Source: Beverwykella pulmonaria (lineage: Eukaryota; Ascomycota; Dothideomycetes; Pleosporales; Melanommataceae). From it: DNA of 64,000 nt. The notes under the pieces are model-generated. The model saw only the letters and a program-made list of their open reading frames with translations, searched no databases and was not told the origin of the DNA. The position numbers and the translations under genes were made by a program. Position 1 is the stretch's first letter. Each line of letters opens with the position of its first letter. The stretch spans positions 9,587-73,586 of the forward strand of contig BCHH01000014.1 of NCBI GenBank assembly GCA_001599595.1, written 5' to 3'. Shown in pieces: positions 11,065-23,455 of the stretch.

Positions 11065-11682
11065 TGTCGAGTAGAAAGACTAGTGTGTGAGTATAAATAA
11101 AGGGTGTTTTCGAGGTCGGTAGGTCTGCGACGTCGAGCTCGAGAGTGTGAGGTTTTTAATGGTGGAAGTGGAAGTGGAGGGACTGAGGAGGAGCCCTGCT
11201 GGGTGTCCCCACCGTTTGGCGCTCGCCTGACCGCTTCGCCAAAGACGTCAGAGCTAGCCCAATTGGAAGCTTCTCGAAACTTCACTGTGAAGCATTTTCG
11301 CAATTGCACTGCAAAACACGGCTAACACGCTCTTCGAAGCTATCATGTCCTTATAAATCCAATGGGTGCAGCTTGAGCTTCGAGAATCTACATTGAAGAT
11401 GCGCTGAGAATGTACCTAGTCGCAATCTAACGTCTGGATAACTACCCCTGCTGCTGAGAGATTTTAAACACGCCAAACTCCACCATGCCGGTCCCAATAA
11501 CTCCAAGTGATTCGACACGCTGTTTGCCAGAAGGTCCAGTACAGAGATATATGCAGAGGAAACCCGCCATTTGCACCACCACCACCTGCACACAGGATTC
11601 CTGTGTGCAACAGAGCCACAATTAACAATTGTTAGCCGGTGTCATTTGCAAACCAACAGACTCAACCACCGAAAGTAGCTTC
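11065..11682. promoter_or_regulatory. SIS1 promoter and CBF5 3' flank
   Basis: Both neighbours are on the minus strand. The part near 11065 is the SIS1 leader and promoter with the heat-shock element; the part near 11682 is the CBF5 3' region. No extra gene is seen. Confidence 0.6.
11259..11283 (-). promoter_or_regulatory. Heat-shock element with overlapping CCAAT box, upstream of SIS1
   Basis: Four perfectly alternating units GAA-N2-TTC-N2-GAA-N2-TTC span 11266-11283, and a palindromic CCAATTGG covers 11259-11266. The site is about 200 bp upstream of the SIS1 start, and the CBF5 end is 400 bp away on the other side. Trimeric Hsf1 binds arrays of alternating GAA/TTC spaced by two bases, and three units suffice. 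Hsf1 regulation of SIS1 is established in yeast; here it is inferred. Confidence 0.8.
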
Positions 11683-13372
11683 TCAATCAGAGTCAGTGGG
11701 ATCGGCCTTGCGCTTCTTTTCCTTTTTCTCCTTCTTCTCGCCCTTCTCTGCCTTCTTTTTCTCCTTCTTCTCCTTCTTTTTCCGCTTCCGCTCCGCCTCG
11801 TCCTCGGACTTCTCGTCGTCGTCGTCGTCGCCACGGCTCTTTCGCTTCTTGCTCTTTTCGGGGCTTTCCGAAACAACGCCAGCTACAGCTTGCTCCGCTG
11901 CAGGCAAACTTACTGAAGCAGCCGCTGCTGTGGTATCGTCCGCTTTTACGGCCAATGGCTCACCGGAAGGTACGGGCTGGTAGTCCTTGTACTCGGTGTT
12001 CCACTTCGCAGGCGTCTTCTCGTTTGGCCTTCCGAATTTCTACGCGAACAGTCAGCAATGAATCAAGAACGTAAATTGTTGTATAACTCACGTCAAGGGT
12101 GCCAGCCTCCTTCATCTTCTTCTTCTCGGTAGCAACCGGGCCCATTCCCCATCGCCTTGGGTACAGGTCTCGTTCCATAATGACTCGCTTGATACGAGCA
12201 ACCACACCATGATCGCATGATGACATTTCGACGGCCGACATCTGGGCATAGGCGAGAGCAATAGCCTCTCCCTTGGTCGTCATAAGCACAACCTCTTCGT
12301 GAACTTCAATTGCCTTTTCTGTTGACACAGTTAGTGAGACCCGGGTATAAGAGGGGGGTTGTATGTACCGAAACGAAGAAGACCCGGGATCATGAGCTTT
12401 GCACCGTAGCAAATCGCGTTTACAGAGCTGTCCTTCACAACAATGCGCTTGTAGCTCGTGAGGAGCGTCTCCAGTGGGGAGATGACCTTGCGAAGATACG
12501 ATTCGTCCCGGTTGTTGTCCTGGAGCCATTGCGCGTCGAGAACGTCGTGCAGCGTGACCATTCCCTTCGACTCATCCATTGCTCCACTTCTGACGCGACG
12601 AAGTTCTTGCATGTGAGCGCCGACACCGAGCAGTAGTCCAAGATGCACACATAGGGTACGAATGTATGTTCCAGCCTCGCAGCTCACCCAGAAAACACCC
12701 AACTGCCTCTCATTGTCAAACTCGTAAAGCTTGCTTTCGTGGATTGTTCGGATACGCAATTGTCGCTTAACGGCCGAAATGAGCGGGGGTCGTTGGAAAA
12801 GGGCTCCAGTGAGAGTCTCGAGAGCACGCGCAAACTGTGCTTCTCCTCCAGGAAGCTTGTCGTGGAGTCGAATGACGCACACGTACTCCTTTCCGGCACC
12901 TTGCTGCGATTTAACCAGACGAGTGGCTCGGTCGATGCACACGATGAGACATCCTGTGACTTTGGGGTCGAGGGTTCCGCTGTGGCCAGTTTTTTCAACT
13001 CTGAAAGACAAATTTAGCACGTATACATGGTGTAGATATCGTGAGTTGTCTACCTCAGCATTCGCTTAATCCATGCTACAACTTCGTGGCTAGACGGGTT
13101 CGATGGCTTGTCGAGATTAATCACGCCGGAGCTGATGTAGGACTTCAGGTCGCGCGCATAAGGCGAGCATCCTTGAGGAATTGGTGTGAAGTGAGCGGTG
13201 CGAACAAGCACTTCGCAAATGTTAGCAGATGTGCCATAGGGGAGCTATGGGGGAGCTGCATACGGTCGCTATAGTTCTTCAGCAGCAACGGCCACTCGCT
13301 GGTATCGATTTCTGGCACAGAAGCTTGTGGCTTGATAGTAAACGCGCTAGAATCTGTCTGAATAAGAGCCAT
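11683..13372 (-). CDS. CBF5: H/ACA snoRNP pseudouridine synthase, Cbf5/dyskerin, 493 aa
   Basis: Catalytic subunit of H/ACA snoRNPs, which pseudouridylate rRNA and snRNA in the nucleolus. Five exons: 13264-13372, 13054-13210, 12369-13000, 12092-12318 and 11683-12039, with introns of 50-53 nt, in phase. The N-terminal extension and [15 protein letters not shown] lead into the TruB fold, with [20 protein letters not shown] and catalytic GHSGTLDP (Asp100). A PUA domain follows, ending near [14 protein letters not shown]. The C-terminus is a Lys/Glu-rich tail (KKRKS, DDDDD, repeated KKEKKEK), as in fungal Cbf5. Length matches yeast (483). The CGT/GTC trinucleotide run near 11815-11830 encodes the Asp tract. 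Intact. Confidence 0.97.
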
Positions 13373-16300
13373 GGCGGAGGTGGTGGCGGGTGTTGCTGTT
13401 GCAATTGACGTTCAGCTTTTCGTAGAGAGTTTTTCGCAGGGAGAATTTTGGAGAACTTTAGACTTGGCACGGAACAACTGCGGCCCGACTCTAAATACGG
13501 TAAGGCGTCAGCTACTCACAAGTTCAGCGTGCGAAAAGTGGAAACGAGAATTAAGGGATAACTATATAGCAAATACGCATCTGTTGAGCTTTCCATGTAT
13601 GTACATTAGGTAGCGCAGAAATGCTTGCTTCCAGAGTTGTCCATCACTCTATATTTTGTCGGTCCTACGCAGAATCTTCGTGCTCACATCTTTCCTAGTG
13701 AATACAATATGCCCAAAGCACCTCATTCGCACACCAATAGGATGAATCGCGCAGCGCTGAGTAGGCGAAGTTCAACGCAGAGACTTGATATTTCTCGCAG
13801 TATTGATCCGGACCTAGGCTTGGTTCCGAGTCAGCGGGAAATTCGAAGCTCCATGCTGTTCGACCATTGCGGATGCCAAAGGAATTCGAGGTAAGATCCA
13901 GCGTGAGGAAAACTGGAGTTCTCCACGAGCTGATCTAAACTGAGGACGTCTAGGACTCTGCTATGTCCTCCATTGTGTCCATCCCAAGACGAACACTTCT
14001 AGGTTGGGCTGCAAAGCACTTTGGCGGACAGAATGGGCCCATAATAAAGTTGGTTCAATCATTTTTGCCTCTGGGCGAAGTTGCTTAGCTGTCTAAAACG
14101 TTGGTTAAGGGTGATAGCATGGAGTGAATTCCCTTGATGACAGATCAGCATCGTCTTTATCGAAAGCAAGGGCAGATAGCGCATACCGTAAAAGAAAGGC
14201 TGTAATTCATTTGGTCTTCTACGCTTCCCTGTCTCTTTTCATAAACTCGGCCATCGTTGTTCGTCAGAATGCGGCTCGGTCGATATATATCGCAGCTATG
14301 ACAGTTGTGACGCATTATATCATGCATTGTGAGCTATGTTAGTCAGATGGTCGAAGATGGTCGGAGATTCCCAACACTTTCATGATAGATAAAGGACCTC
14401 CAGAGCAGATACAGCAACTGTTGGTAGAGTCCAAATGATCTTTTTGCCCATGTACCAAATTCACTAGGTTGTACTATCTGATCCTGTGTTCTCTTGGAGA
14501 TAAGAACATGCAGCGGTGTTATTTGGTATGATCCTGACATGCAAATCCGACGTAGATGATCTTATCGGTCACTGGATGTCGCCCATAATATGCGCAAGCG
14601 TCGACGGCGTGAACATGATATGTACATCCACATCCTGGATATTTCTCTACCACTCGCAAGCACATGCCGTAGCTTGGTTGGTGTATTCGGAAATCCGGTA
14701 GTTCAGAGGTATGGTATTATCTCGCGAAGATATAGATGAGAACTAAAACTGAAACGTAGTTGAAAACACAAAGGACTGAATGGTGAAGGGAAATGGACAA
14801 ATATGAAAGGGGTGTGTCTCAGCAAGCATGTGCCACTATATGAAGTGACTATTACGCTGAAGGCAGCAGACATCCCTAGGCACGGAGTCCGCAGCGAGTG
14901 TAGGAGGACAAGAGATTAATGATCGTACGTAACCAATAGCTCCTTCACATCATAAAAGGACATGGAATAGAACATTGCATCTATGGCTTTCTCAGGCATT
15001 CGGATGTCGGGAGGTAGGAGCCGAGGGCTGTGCCATGTGTGAAGGATAGTCATGGGCGATGACAGCTAAGCCAAAAGAACCGCGTGAAGCGCTGACGGAA
15101 GCTTCGAGATATTTTCAGGGCCAAATGAGATTTCGAGCCTAGAGGTTGTAGAAATTTGGCAGTGTCATGCGAGTATGGCGCGGAATCGCGTCTGGTTTGA
15201 CAGTCGGCAGAAAGTTTGTGTAGATCTTTTGTTGAGATTGTTAAGCTGCGGAAGCAAGCAAGCTTCAACACGAGGTACTCAACGCCGAAAATCCGGGGAT
15301 CGGGCAGCTCCGATGTTGGTCTTTGGCAGCGCAGCATTACTACTAGCCGGAAGGAGGGTATATATTGCAGGCAGAGGTTTAAAAGGATCGATACTGCATT
15401 GTGGTGTTATGTCGTACATTCTAAGAGGGACTATGCGTCAGAAGGCATGCAGAGCGATCCTACAGGCATTCGCAGCTGGTGGATGGTTGAACGAGCGTGC
15501 CATGGAGGTGTGACGTTGAATGTGAACTGGAGGAGCTCGGGCCAGTTGCTGATCCACACATCATCATCAGCCCTAACAGCTCGGCAGCCTTCAGCTCGCC
15601 ACCCCTACATCAATCAAAGCCTCCATCTTGCGTCTTCCACTCAATCTACCATTGTCCTTCATAGGCAACCGTATCGTAGTCGCCTCCATGACCAGCGTCA
15701 GCGCACCAGGCGTAAACTCAATCCGTGGCTCTCGTTTATCTGTACGTCCTTACTGCAAGAGGTGATGAATGCCGATATGCGGAAATTCACTCTAACTTTC
15801 CATCAAATCGACTCGAAAACTGACTCAGTTCCACGACGTATTGCCAAGAGAAGGAAAAGGTAACACATTCAGATTAAGTCCTCCTCGAATCACCCCCTGT
15901 CGAATATCACAATGTCTGCGTCTTCTCAGTCCCGCAGTTTCCGGTCAGTCGCTGGTCTGATGTTTATATTTACTATCACCTGAATACAGTCATGTGAATG
16001 GCTGGAGATCTTACATTAGCATGGCTGTGCAGCAATCCTCCAGAACCCACCCCCTACCAACATGATTGAGAGGCATCAAGAACTTCGACGTAAACGAAGG
16101 GACACCAAAAATCTATATTTGTCTTCCCCCCTAGTTATCAAAATTCCCAATAGGCAATAAGTATGACGAGCAAAAGAAAATACGCGGGAACACGACAGCG
16201 CAAATCGATGCATTGGCGTAGAAGAGTCAGAGGCTGTGGACAATGGGTCAACATGCAATTAAAGATATCTAAATCAGGAAGAATCACACTAATAGACAGG

Positions 16301-17033
16301 TTTGACTATATAACATCTTTGAACCACTGTCATGCTTCCCATAGAGGCAAGAAGCTTTATATCTGGGAATTATTATACAATGGTATATATACAAAAATGT
16401 CTTAATAACCTGATTGTCATCTCGGTTTCCATTCTGAGGTACTTCTGTTCGGTGTCATAGAACCGCATCTGCTAGCAAAGACAGGTCACGTGCCGTGCGA
16501 TTTATCAGTCAAGTGTAGCTTCAACTTTTATTTCTACACATACAGACAAATAGGCTTGAGAATTGGCACCGACGAGCACCTGAATTGGTCATATAAGTAG
16601 GCAAATAACACAATTTCTCAATCTGTTCCTCTCTCACTCGCAGTCCGAGTTTCATCATCATCACCGCGACTACCATTCAAGCTCCTTAGTAACTCTAAAA
16701 ACATCTGAGCGAACGTGAGCTTCATCAAAATCCTCTTTTCCCTCACCGCTTCACTCCAAACTCTCATGTCTCCTAATCTCAAAGCTCGAGATTATCACTT
16801 ACTACATTATATCTCCTCCTCGTCAACGGTATGTCTTCCAACCTCTCACCGTTTCACCGCCAACACTTTGGGCCGAGATCTCAACAGATAGATAAGAGTT
16901 CTCTGATTCCTCTCACCTCCCCTCCAACACACCACTACACTACTCACAACCCCCCTCCCCCCAACTTAGCTCAACCACACCACACCACATCAATAAACAA
17001 TAACAAACCAAAACACCAGCTAATTCAACCAAA
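13373..17033. other. Gene-poor 3.7-kb interval
   Basis: No complete gene recognised. It holds the CBF5 promoter (just right of 13372) and, from about 16600, the pyrimidine-rich leader and promoter of the SANT-like gene. The middle is AT-rich with scattered stops. One possible coding relic on the minus strand at 15591-15742 is listed separately. I found no tRNA-like B box. Confidence 0.5.
15591..15742 (-). pseudogene. Possible coding relic, unidentified
   Basis: The minus strand reads KREPRIEFTPGALTLVM, then IRLPMKDNGRLSGRRKMEAL before a stop at 15591. A second plausible stretch (GELKAAELLGLMMM) continues in another frame just downstream, towards 15500. Residue make-up looks coding-like, but there is no start, no clear splice pattern and no recognised family. 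It could be the 3' end of a decayed gene or chance. Confidence 0.2.
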
Positions 17034-17724
17034 ATGTCACCAAAGAAGGCTACCGATACTGCTGCTACTGCCGCTGACGATGGAGACAAAGTACTGACCT
17101 CCCACGCATTCACACTCAAACACCACCCTAACAATATCCCAGGCCTTCCGCTGGACCCCAGAGAACGACCTCAAGGTACCTCCCGTCCCACTATCCACAT
17201 GTCAAACCCAACTAACAGCCCCAGCTACTCCACCTGATGACGATCCCGCGCAGCATTGGTGCAAGGGAGCACGAGGAGATCGCCCAAGCCTTTGGTACAT
17301 TCCCCGTCATCCCCCTTCTCACGCTTCTTTGCTCTCATCCCATACCCTCTCTTCATCATCTGAAATCGTTTTAACACTTCCAGGTATCTCTGCAGGTGGC
17401 ATCCGCAATCGCTGCTGGCGTATCAAAGCTGCACACATGAAAGCGTACGAAGACGCCGGTATGATGATTCCGGGGGCAACTGCCATATCAAAGGTGGCTG
17501 GCAAGGGTGAGGCATTAACACCGACTAAGAAAGTTGCTAAGGGTGCTGGCGGTGGCAAGATGGGAGGAGGAAAGGGCCGCAAGCGCGCTGCAAAGGACAT
17601 GAATGGTGAAGATGATGACGACAAGCAGTTCGGGAAGAAGGCTAAGGTGAACAAGGAAGAGGACAAGGTCCCAGACAATGAGCTCAGTGTCAAGGCTGAG
17701 CCGAAAGATTTTGAGGGCATTTAG
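17034..17724 (+). CDS. Small SANT/Myb-like nuclear protein, 166 aa
   Basis: Four exons: 17034-17090, 17143-17175, 17225-17294 and 17384-17724, with introns of 52, 49 and 89 nt, in phase. After a short basic N-terminus (MSPKKATDT) comes one helix-turn-helix-like unit: FRWTPENDLKLLHLMTIP, then EEIAQAF and GGIRNRCWRIKAAH. The aromatic spacing and IRNR-type third helix resemble Myb/SANT units found in small fungal nuclear proteins. The rest is Gly/Lys-rich with basic clusters (GRKRAAKD, KKAKVNK) that could act as nuclear localisation signals, and an acidic end. No ortholog named. The exons are too small to be seen as one open frame. Confidence 0.75.
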
Positions 17725-18544
17725 AAGGCGTCGAGCTATCTGCCTCTCGTCACAGCATGTCTCCCGTTCTTTCCATCCACTCCGATCACCTACTCACACA
17801 CCCTTCAGACCAAACACAGTTACACTTCACGGAGATTACTTCGGAGCGTCTGCATCGGCATCAACATCGGCATGAGCATCTACGCGTTGTACTTTTAGCA
17901 TCGTGGAACTGGAAGTTGCCTTAGAGCATGGCCACGGCATCTGGATTCTGCATTTTAGCTTCCGGAATTGGGGTCTTGGGTTTAATCTGGGATCTGAATC
18001 AAGAGTTTCTGGATAATTGGAGATGGGCTGGGGTTACTTCACTATATAAAATGATCGTGCATCACGGTTGACTACCGGTCTTGAGCATGTGGTGTTGAAT
18101 AGAGTTAAAACTACCATAGCCTACGATCTTCGAAGTGTCCGATTCGTTCTGTGCAGGACCCCCTCTGGCAGACACAACATGGCAGTGTCGAGTGTAGTTG
18201 TCTTTTAAAAACCCAGGGCTAGTATTGATTGCTCATCCTGCTATATGAGGAAATATATGTAGCTAGGTGGTAAGGTTTCGCAGATACTTAAGTAAGACAT
18301 GTGATCTTCGTGGGTGTTGAAACCCGTGTGTTGGGGAACTACTTGGCTTAACGTCAATCAAGGTTAATTCCTGAGTTGGATGTGCCAATACCTGCCTATG
18401 TCATAGGATACCCATATCTAACTCCGCCCGCCACCCCTGCCTTCTTGTGCCAGCGCCGTTAAATGCTTCATCCATGTATAACCCCAATTACCTAAAGCTA
18501 CCAGATACTGCACGAATCTCCCGTATCAGACTCAGCCAACCCTA
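17725..18544. other. Intergenic between convergent genes
   Basis: 3' flanks of the SANT-like gene (+) and UFD1 (-). AT-rich, with no coding or RNA feature seen. Confidence 0.5.
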
Positions 18545-19732
18545 TCATTTGTCTCCCTTCTTCTTCCTCAGAGTTTGCCCCTGTCCATCAAAATGCTTCT
18601 TCGAGGTGTCCTCCTCAGCCTCTCCGTCCTTCTTCACCGGCTTGACCTCATACCCAAAGAACAGCTTTCCGGGAGGCAGCCTGAGCGGCTGTGGGCCATT
18701 CGTTCTCCGTACTGTTGGCGGAGGTACATTCGTAGACATACCTGCAACGGGAGTGGATGCCTGTGGGGTGGGCGCCTTGCTGCCTCTCTTAGAGTTCAGC
18801 TTGTGTCCACCGGACAAGAAATGTGAAGATGTAGCTTTCGCACCGGCGGCAGCAGATGTGGCGGATGGCGCAATGGCAGCATAGTTGATCGCATCCGCCA
18901 TAGTTCCATGTGAATGCAGCAATCCGCCCTTGCCAGCCATGACGCCCTTGCCGCTTCGCGGCGTGCTTGTGCCACTTGTACGCTTCGGCTCTTCATATCC
19001 GACTGGCGGCGCGAAGTCAACTGATAGATCGGTTTCCAGGGTGCATATCGCTTTACTCGGGTTATCGGGCTTCGTCTCTAGAACAGCGATGCTATAGACA
19101 TTGTCGTTGTAAGAGAAGGTAAAGATGTCGCCGGTAGTCAGACATGAGAAGTTCCGGAAAGCGTTCTCAAGCACGGCTTTGGGGTCTGTGATCTCGAGGA
19201 AGGAGGAGTCTTGAGGCTGGAGCTTGATGAAGTGCCCAAGCGGGATGTCGGTCGACTTGACTTGGAGGAGGTCGCCGGGTTCGAGCTGCAGCGTTTGCAT
19301 AAGCTGTACAGAATTTTGTCAGTATACTTCCGGCACTCCCACGAGAAGGGAACACACCCAATAAGGCAGATAAATCTTGCCCTCCTCCGCTATGAACTCC
19401 AGCACACCAGCATGCGTCTTCTTCCCATCTTTGGCACCGTTTATGAGCTCGAAGAGCATGGGGTACGTGATGTGCAGCCTAGTGAGCTTGTCGAGAGCGC
19501 TGGGTGGCAGGAACACTTTGCCGCCATGGTTTGCGTCTTCGCGCTCCGGGCCGGGCAGCATGGCAATGGGGTAGCAGCGGAAGTATTCATCGAAGCGGCG
19601 GGGAGCGCCTCCGCGGTGGAGCATCGTTTGATGGTACATGGCCATCGGGTCGTCGTCGCCAAAGAAGCTCTGGAGTAGGTGGGTGAGTGGGTGAGGTTGT
19701 GATGGTGGTGGGGTAGGAGCTAGGCTTACCAT
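18545..19732 (-). CDS. UFD1: Ubiquitin fusion degradation protein 1, 357 aa
   Basis: Adaptor that with Npl4 recruits Cdc48/p97 to ubiquitinated proteins for ER-associated and other extraction pathways. Exons: 19730-19732 (the ATG alone), 19358-19669 and 18545-19303, with introns of 60 and 54 nt. The double-psi barrel N-domain reads RRFDEYFRCYPIAMLPG, KVFLPPSALDKLTRLHITYPM and GVLEFIAEEGKIYLPYW; the second half has DPKAVLENAFRNFSCLTTGD and DFAPPVGYEEP. A low-complexity C-terminus carries Cdc48/Npl4-binding-type segments ending in a basic tail. The first intron has a good GTAAGC donor and CTCCAG acceptor, but is also open and a multiple of three, so retaining it adds 20 Pro-rich residues after Met1. 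Confidence 0.93.
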
Positions 19733-20757
19733 TTTGCCGGAGCGTTTGTTTACGTGGTCTGAAGGGGGAAACGTGGAAGCTGCGTAGAATCCAAAGGCAC
19801 GAATACGATGTGAGTGCTGCTGTAGATGTCTCGCGTCGAATATCGTCGAATGACGGAGGTGCATGCATGCAGGCAACTCTACGGTGCGCCAAACAGACAA
19901 CTGGTGCAGGCATCAGATCAACGCCACACATGGCCCATGCTCAAGCTTATCGCGAGCTCTGCGGACTCAGCAAATTCGATTGAGAAGCTACAAGTATCAC
20001 CAAAGATGTACCAAGAACAGCCGTGTACTCCCAAACGGACTGCATTCATTAGAGAAGTGAAATAATATTCACAGCCTTACTAAGGGTCGAAAGGATCAAA
20101 TTCGCCCGATCACCCCTCGCTGCATCTGCCAGACATCCTTCTACTAGATCGATATATATATTCTCCAAATCACGTCATGAAATCACGGTCACACAGACCA
20201 AACAACAAGCACACAATCTCATCAGACGTTCCGCGTGGGATTCAATTGTCCTTCGTCCGATCATTCCTCCATTTCCCCTCATTCCATTACGTTTTATCAA
20301 TCACTTTAATTCCAATCCATATATAGTACATTGAAAAGGTAAGAGAAGGTCGCCGAGAGGCAACCTAGGGAGAGGAGAAAAAAGAAGGAAAGAAAGAAAG
20401 GTCAGCCGCTTGCTATCTTTGATTGATTGACTGACGCCCTAAAACCATGCATTAAGTTGAATAGCACATGAGCCCAACATCCATATCCCAACGATAGGTT
20501 AGACGGCAAAGCGCTTAACTGATTATCGAGAGATAAGAATGATGCTGACAGTGTACATCGACAGTGGAGGAACGGGCTATAAATGACAGCAAAGTGTGGA
20601 ATCATACAAGAAGGGTAAGCCAGCTGAATCCAAAATATTTCCTGGGGGTGTCGCATTGACATCCATCCTGTTACGATGCTATGCACGCGGGGGTATGATG
20701 ATAAGACTGTGAAAAACACATGCGCGAAAAGATGTGGAAAGCGAGGGCGTTAGTGTA
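19733..20757. other. Intergenic: UFD1 promoter and striatin 3' flank
   Basis: UFD1 and striatin are both on the minus strand. The segment right of 19732 carries the UFD1 leader and promoter; the end near 20757 is the striatin 3' region. A purine-rich run lies near 20370-20400. No gene recognised. Confidence 0.5.
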
Positions 20758-23455
20758 TTACCTGGCGAACACTTTGACGACGCCATCACCACCCGCCGAA
20801 ACGACGAGCCTTCCATCTTGGCTCCAGACTACGCTGCAGACACCTTCACCGCGCATGATGCGATGTGCGGTGATTTCTTGTGTGCAGATACGCTTTTCAA
20901 GGGACCAGAAGCGGATGGAGGCGTCATGACCGGCAGAAACAGCCTCCTTACCGTCTTTGCTGAGAGAGAGAGAGGAGATGGCGGAGGGGTGAGCTAGCAT
21001 GCTATATGTGCATTGCCCTAATGTGAAGTGTTAGCATTCCTAAGCGTAGAGATGGTAGACTGAAAGAGTGTTTACGCACCAGAGTTGGCGTCATAGAACC
21101 GAATGAACTGATCCTCATGGCCACTGATCACTATCCCCTCGACGCTACCACTACTACTTGAGCCCGTGGGGCCATGCACAACACCTTCATTTTCTGACTC
21201 GCTTCGCCCTGAGTCTAACAGCGATGCCCCTTCTGCACTTTGGATTGTTGCAACGACAGAAGTCACGCCCGTTGCGGGTGTCCCGTCATATGTCTCACTG
21301 CTTGCCATGCCAATAATCTCCTCTCCGGTGCGGGTATCGTAGATGAGAATCGAGGCATCTGTGAAAGATACGATAAAGTTCTCCCCTGACATGGAAAGCG
21401 GACTGATGCATGTCGGTGAAGGATGCGTGGTGCGCTCAATGGTATGAATGAGCATGTAATGGAAAGGGGTGGACGTGGCAACGCTTGGCTGGGGTGACGA
21501 AGGGTAGTTGGACCCTGAGGTTACGGAGTGTCGTCGACTTCCTCCAATGCCTCGTCGTGAGCCCGTCTGTGGTGAGACTAATTGTGGAGGCGCGCTCACG
21601 GCCCAGATCTTGATAGTACCATCAGCGGATCCAGAAGCGAGCAGTATACGATCAGGACCACCATAGTTGTTGCAGTCTGGTCCAAACACTGCAGCGCATG
21701 TTGCGGGAAGAACGCATACAGTCCAGACGGCATCCAGGTGGCCGTCAAGCGTGGCCTTGGGGTCGACCCGTCCTCTTTCCCACACACGGATCGTGGCATC
21801 CTGGCCTCCGGAGAATATCCAGCCATCGCCAGACACTCGGCCACCAGTAGCGAATGAAGCTGAAGAAGGACATGCTGCAAGAGATGTGACAACCCCTTCA
21901 TGCCCGCGATGAGACCAATAAGGCGAGATATCCAGATCATTGTTCATGCTGTGTTGGTTGGCGTAACTAGCTGGTATGATCCACCTTTTGATCATGCCGT
22001 CGTCGCCGGCGGTGCAAATTTCCGGCTCAGATGGACTTCCTCCTCCAGTGAAGATGACAGAACGGACAACGTCGAGGTGGCCACGAAGAGCGAATCGAAC
22101 TTTGAAATTCTGGGGGTCAGTCCGTGGTTGATGGTGTAATGCTTCGCGTAGTTCTACGCTCTTTCGTCTGTGAGTAGATTGCCTTCGCGGTTTGGCGTTA
22201 CGAGGAGGAGACTTGGTAGGAATGCTGTTTGGGAAATCTTCCTTGTCTAATCTTCTGGGTGGCGGAGCATCTTGAGGGGTCTCAATGGCAGGTTCCTCGA
22301 AATTCCAGGTCTCCTCTTCGGACGACGCTTGGCTGGAGGGTTGATTTCCCTCTTCTTGGTTTGGTATTTGGCGGCCATGGTTGTCATACGCATGAGTGAC
22401 CTTTTCTATCTGCTCTTCGGGGACGGAGTTGTAGTTCTGATGAGGCTGATGTTGTGTTTGCTGTCCGATGAATTCGGTAGACATTGTAGAGTGTGATGGA
22501 AGTGGTTGTTGATTGGAGGGCTCTCTGACCATCTGAGGGGCCTGGTGCTGCTGGGAGTGGGGTAGACTATGAATATCGGAGGCATTTGATGAGATGTTGG
22601 GCGGCTGATGGTTAGACAAGGAGTTGTTCTGCCCGGAAGGCTGCTGCGACTGTATCTTCTGTCGGTGTTGCAGATACATTTCTTCCATTGGACCATCGCC
22701 GTGGTTGAGAAATCCGCCGTTTCCGAGGCCATGCTGCAGACTGGCCTGTGGGGGGGGAGGCTGCGCAGGAGGCGTCAAAAGGTAGGTTATCTCCTCAACA
22801 CACTTGGTCAGGTACAGCTTCGACTTCTCACGCAGACTATCTCGATCTGCCTCGGAGTGTTCGGAAAGCTCGGGGTCGACGTCGAGGAAGGAGTTGTGAT
22901 GCTTGTTCTGGGCTGTGAGCGACCAAATTAGCGCTGCGCATGGCGAGGGTTTGACGTGGAGGACCCTTTGACGTACGTTTTGAAGGCTTCACGGCACCCT
23001 TGGAGTCCAACCGCGAGCCCGTTTTACCCTTTACATCCTTGCCCCCTTCTCCTACGGCGTGAGTATCTCCTCCCGCGGCGGCAGCCTTGCTTCTTGCACG
23101 CTCGTTTAGCAGGGCCTGCTCCAGCATGCGGATGTGCTTGTTGAGCTGGTCGTTCAGCTTCTTTGCGCTCCGAACTTCACCTTCTTGCTTTGCGATTTTC
23201 GCTTTCATCTCGGCGCGCTCAATGTCCCAGGCGTTTCGCGCCCGTTCGTGATTGTGCCATTCGAGTTGTAGGAAGCGCATGACACCTGTGTTTCCTGTCA
23301 GTCTACGCCCTTGGCCAACGACAGTATGTAGGGCATTCTGGCGCAAAGGTTATGATCTCACCCTGCAATGTGTACTCAGTGCCTGCAGGCCCATTCCCTT
23401 CTCCTCCTCCCGCTACGCCGCCCTGATTCATGGCCGAGGGCGACTGCCACGCCAT
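20758..23455 (-). CDS. PRO11: Striatin, STRIPAK scaffold (PRO11/HAM-3/StrA), 831 aa
   Basis: Scaffold of the STRIPAK phosphatase-kinase complex, needed in filamentous fungi for cell fusion and fruiting-body development. Exons: 23362-23455, 22977-23285, 21080-22912 and 20758-21017, with introns of 76, 64 and 62 nt. The N-terminus reads TEYTLQ then [17 protein letters not shown] (caveolin-binding plus coiled coil, residues ~28-95). [17 protein letters not shown] follows, then a Gln/Pro-rich linker with charged Ser segments. The C-terminal half is a WD40 propeller ([42 protein letters not shown], final [12 protein letters not shown] and [12 protein letters not shown]). The last exon completes the final blades. 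Divergent from H2A.Z over a 1.2-kb shared upstream region. Confidence 0.95.

Noticed and set aside
15216..15863. 215-codon open frame, plus strand
   Set aside because: Composition is basic and random-like, with no motif; the opposite strand looks more coding over part of it.
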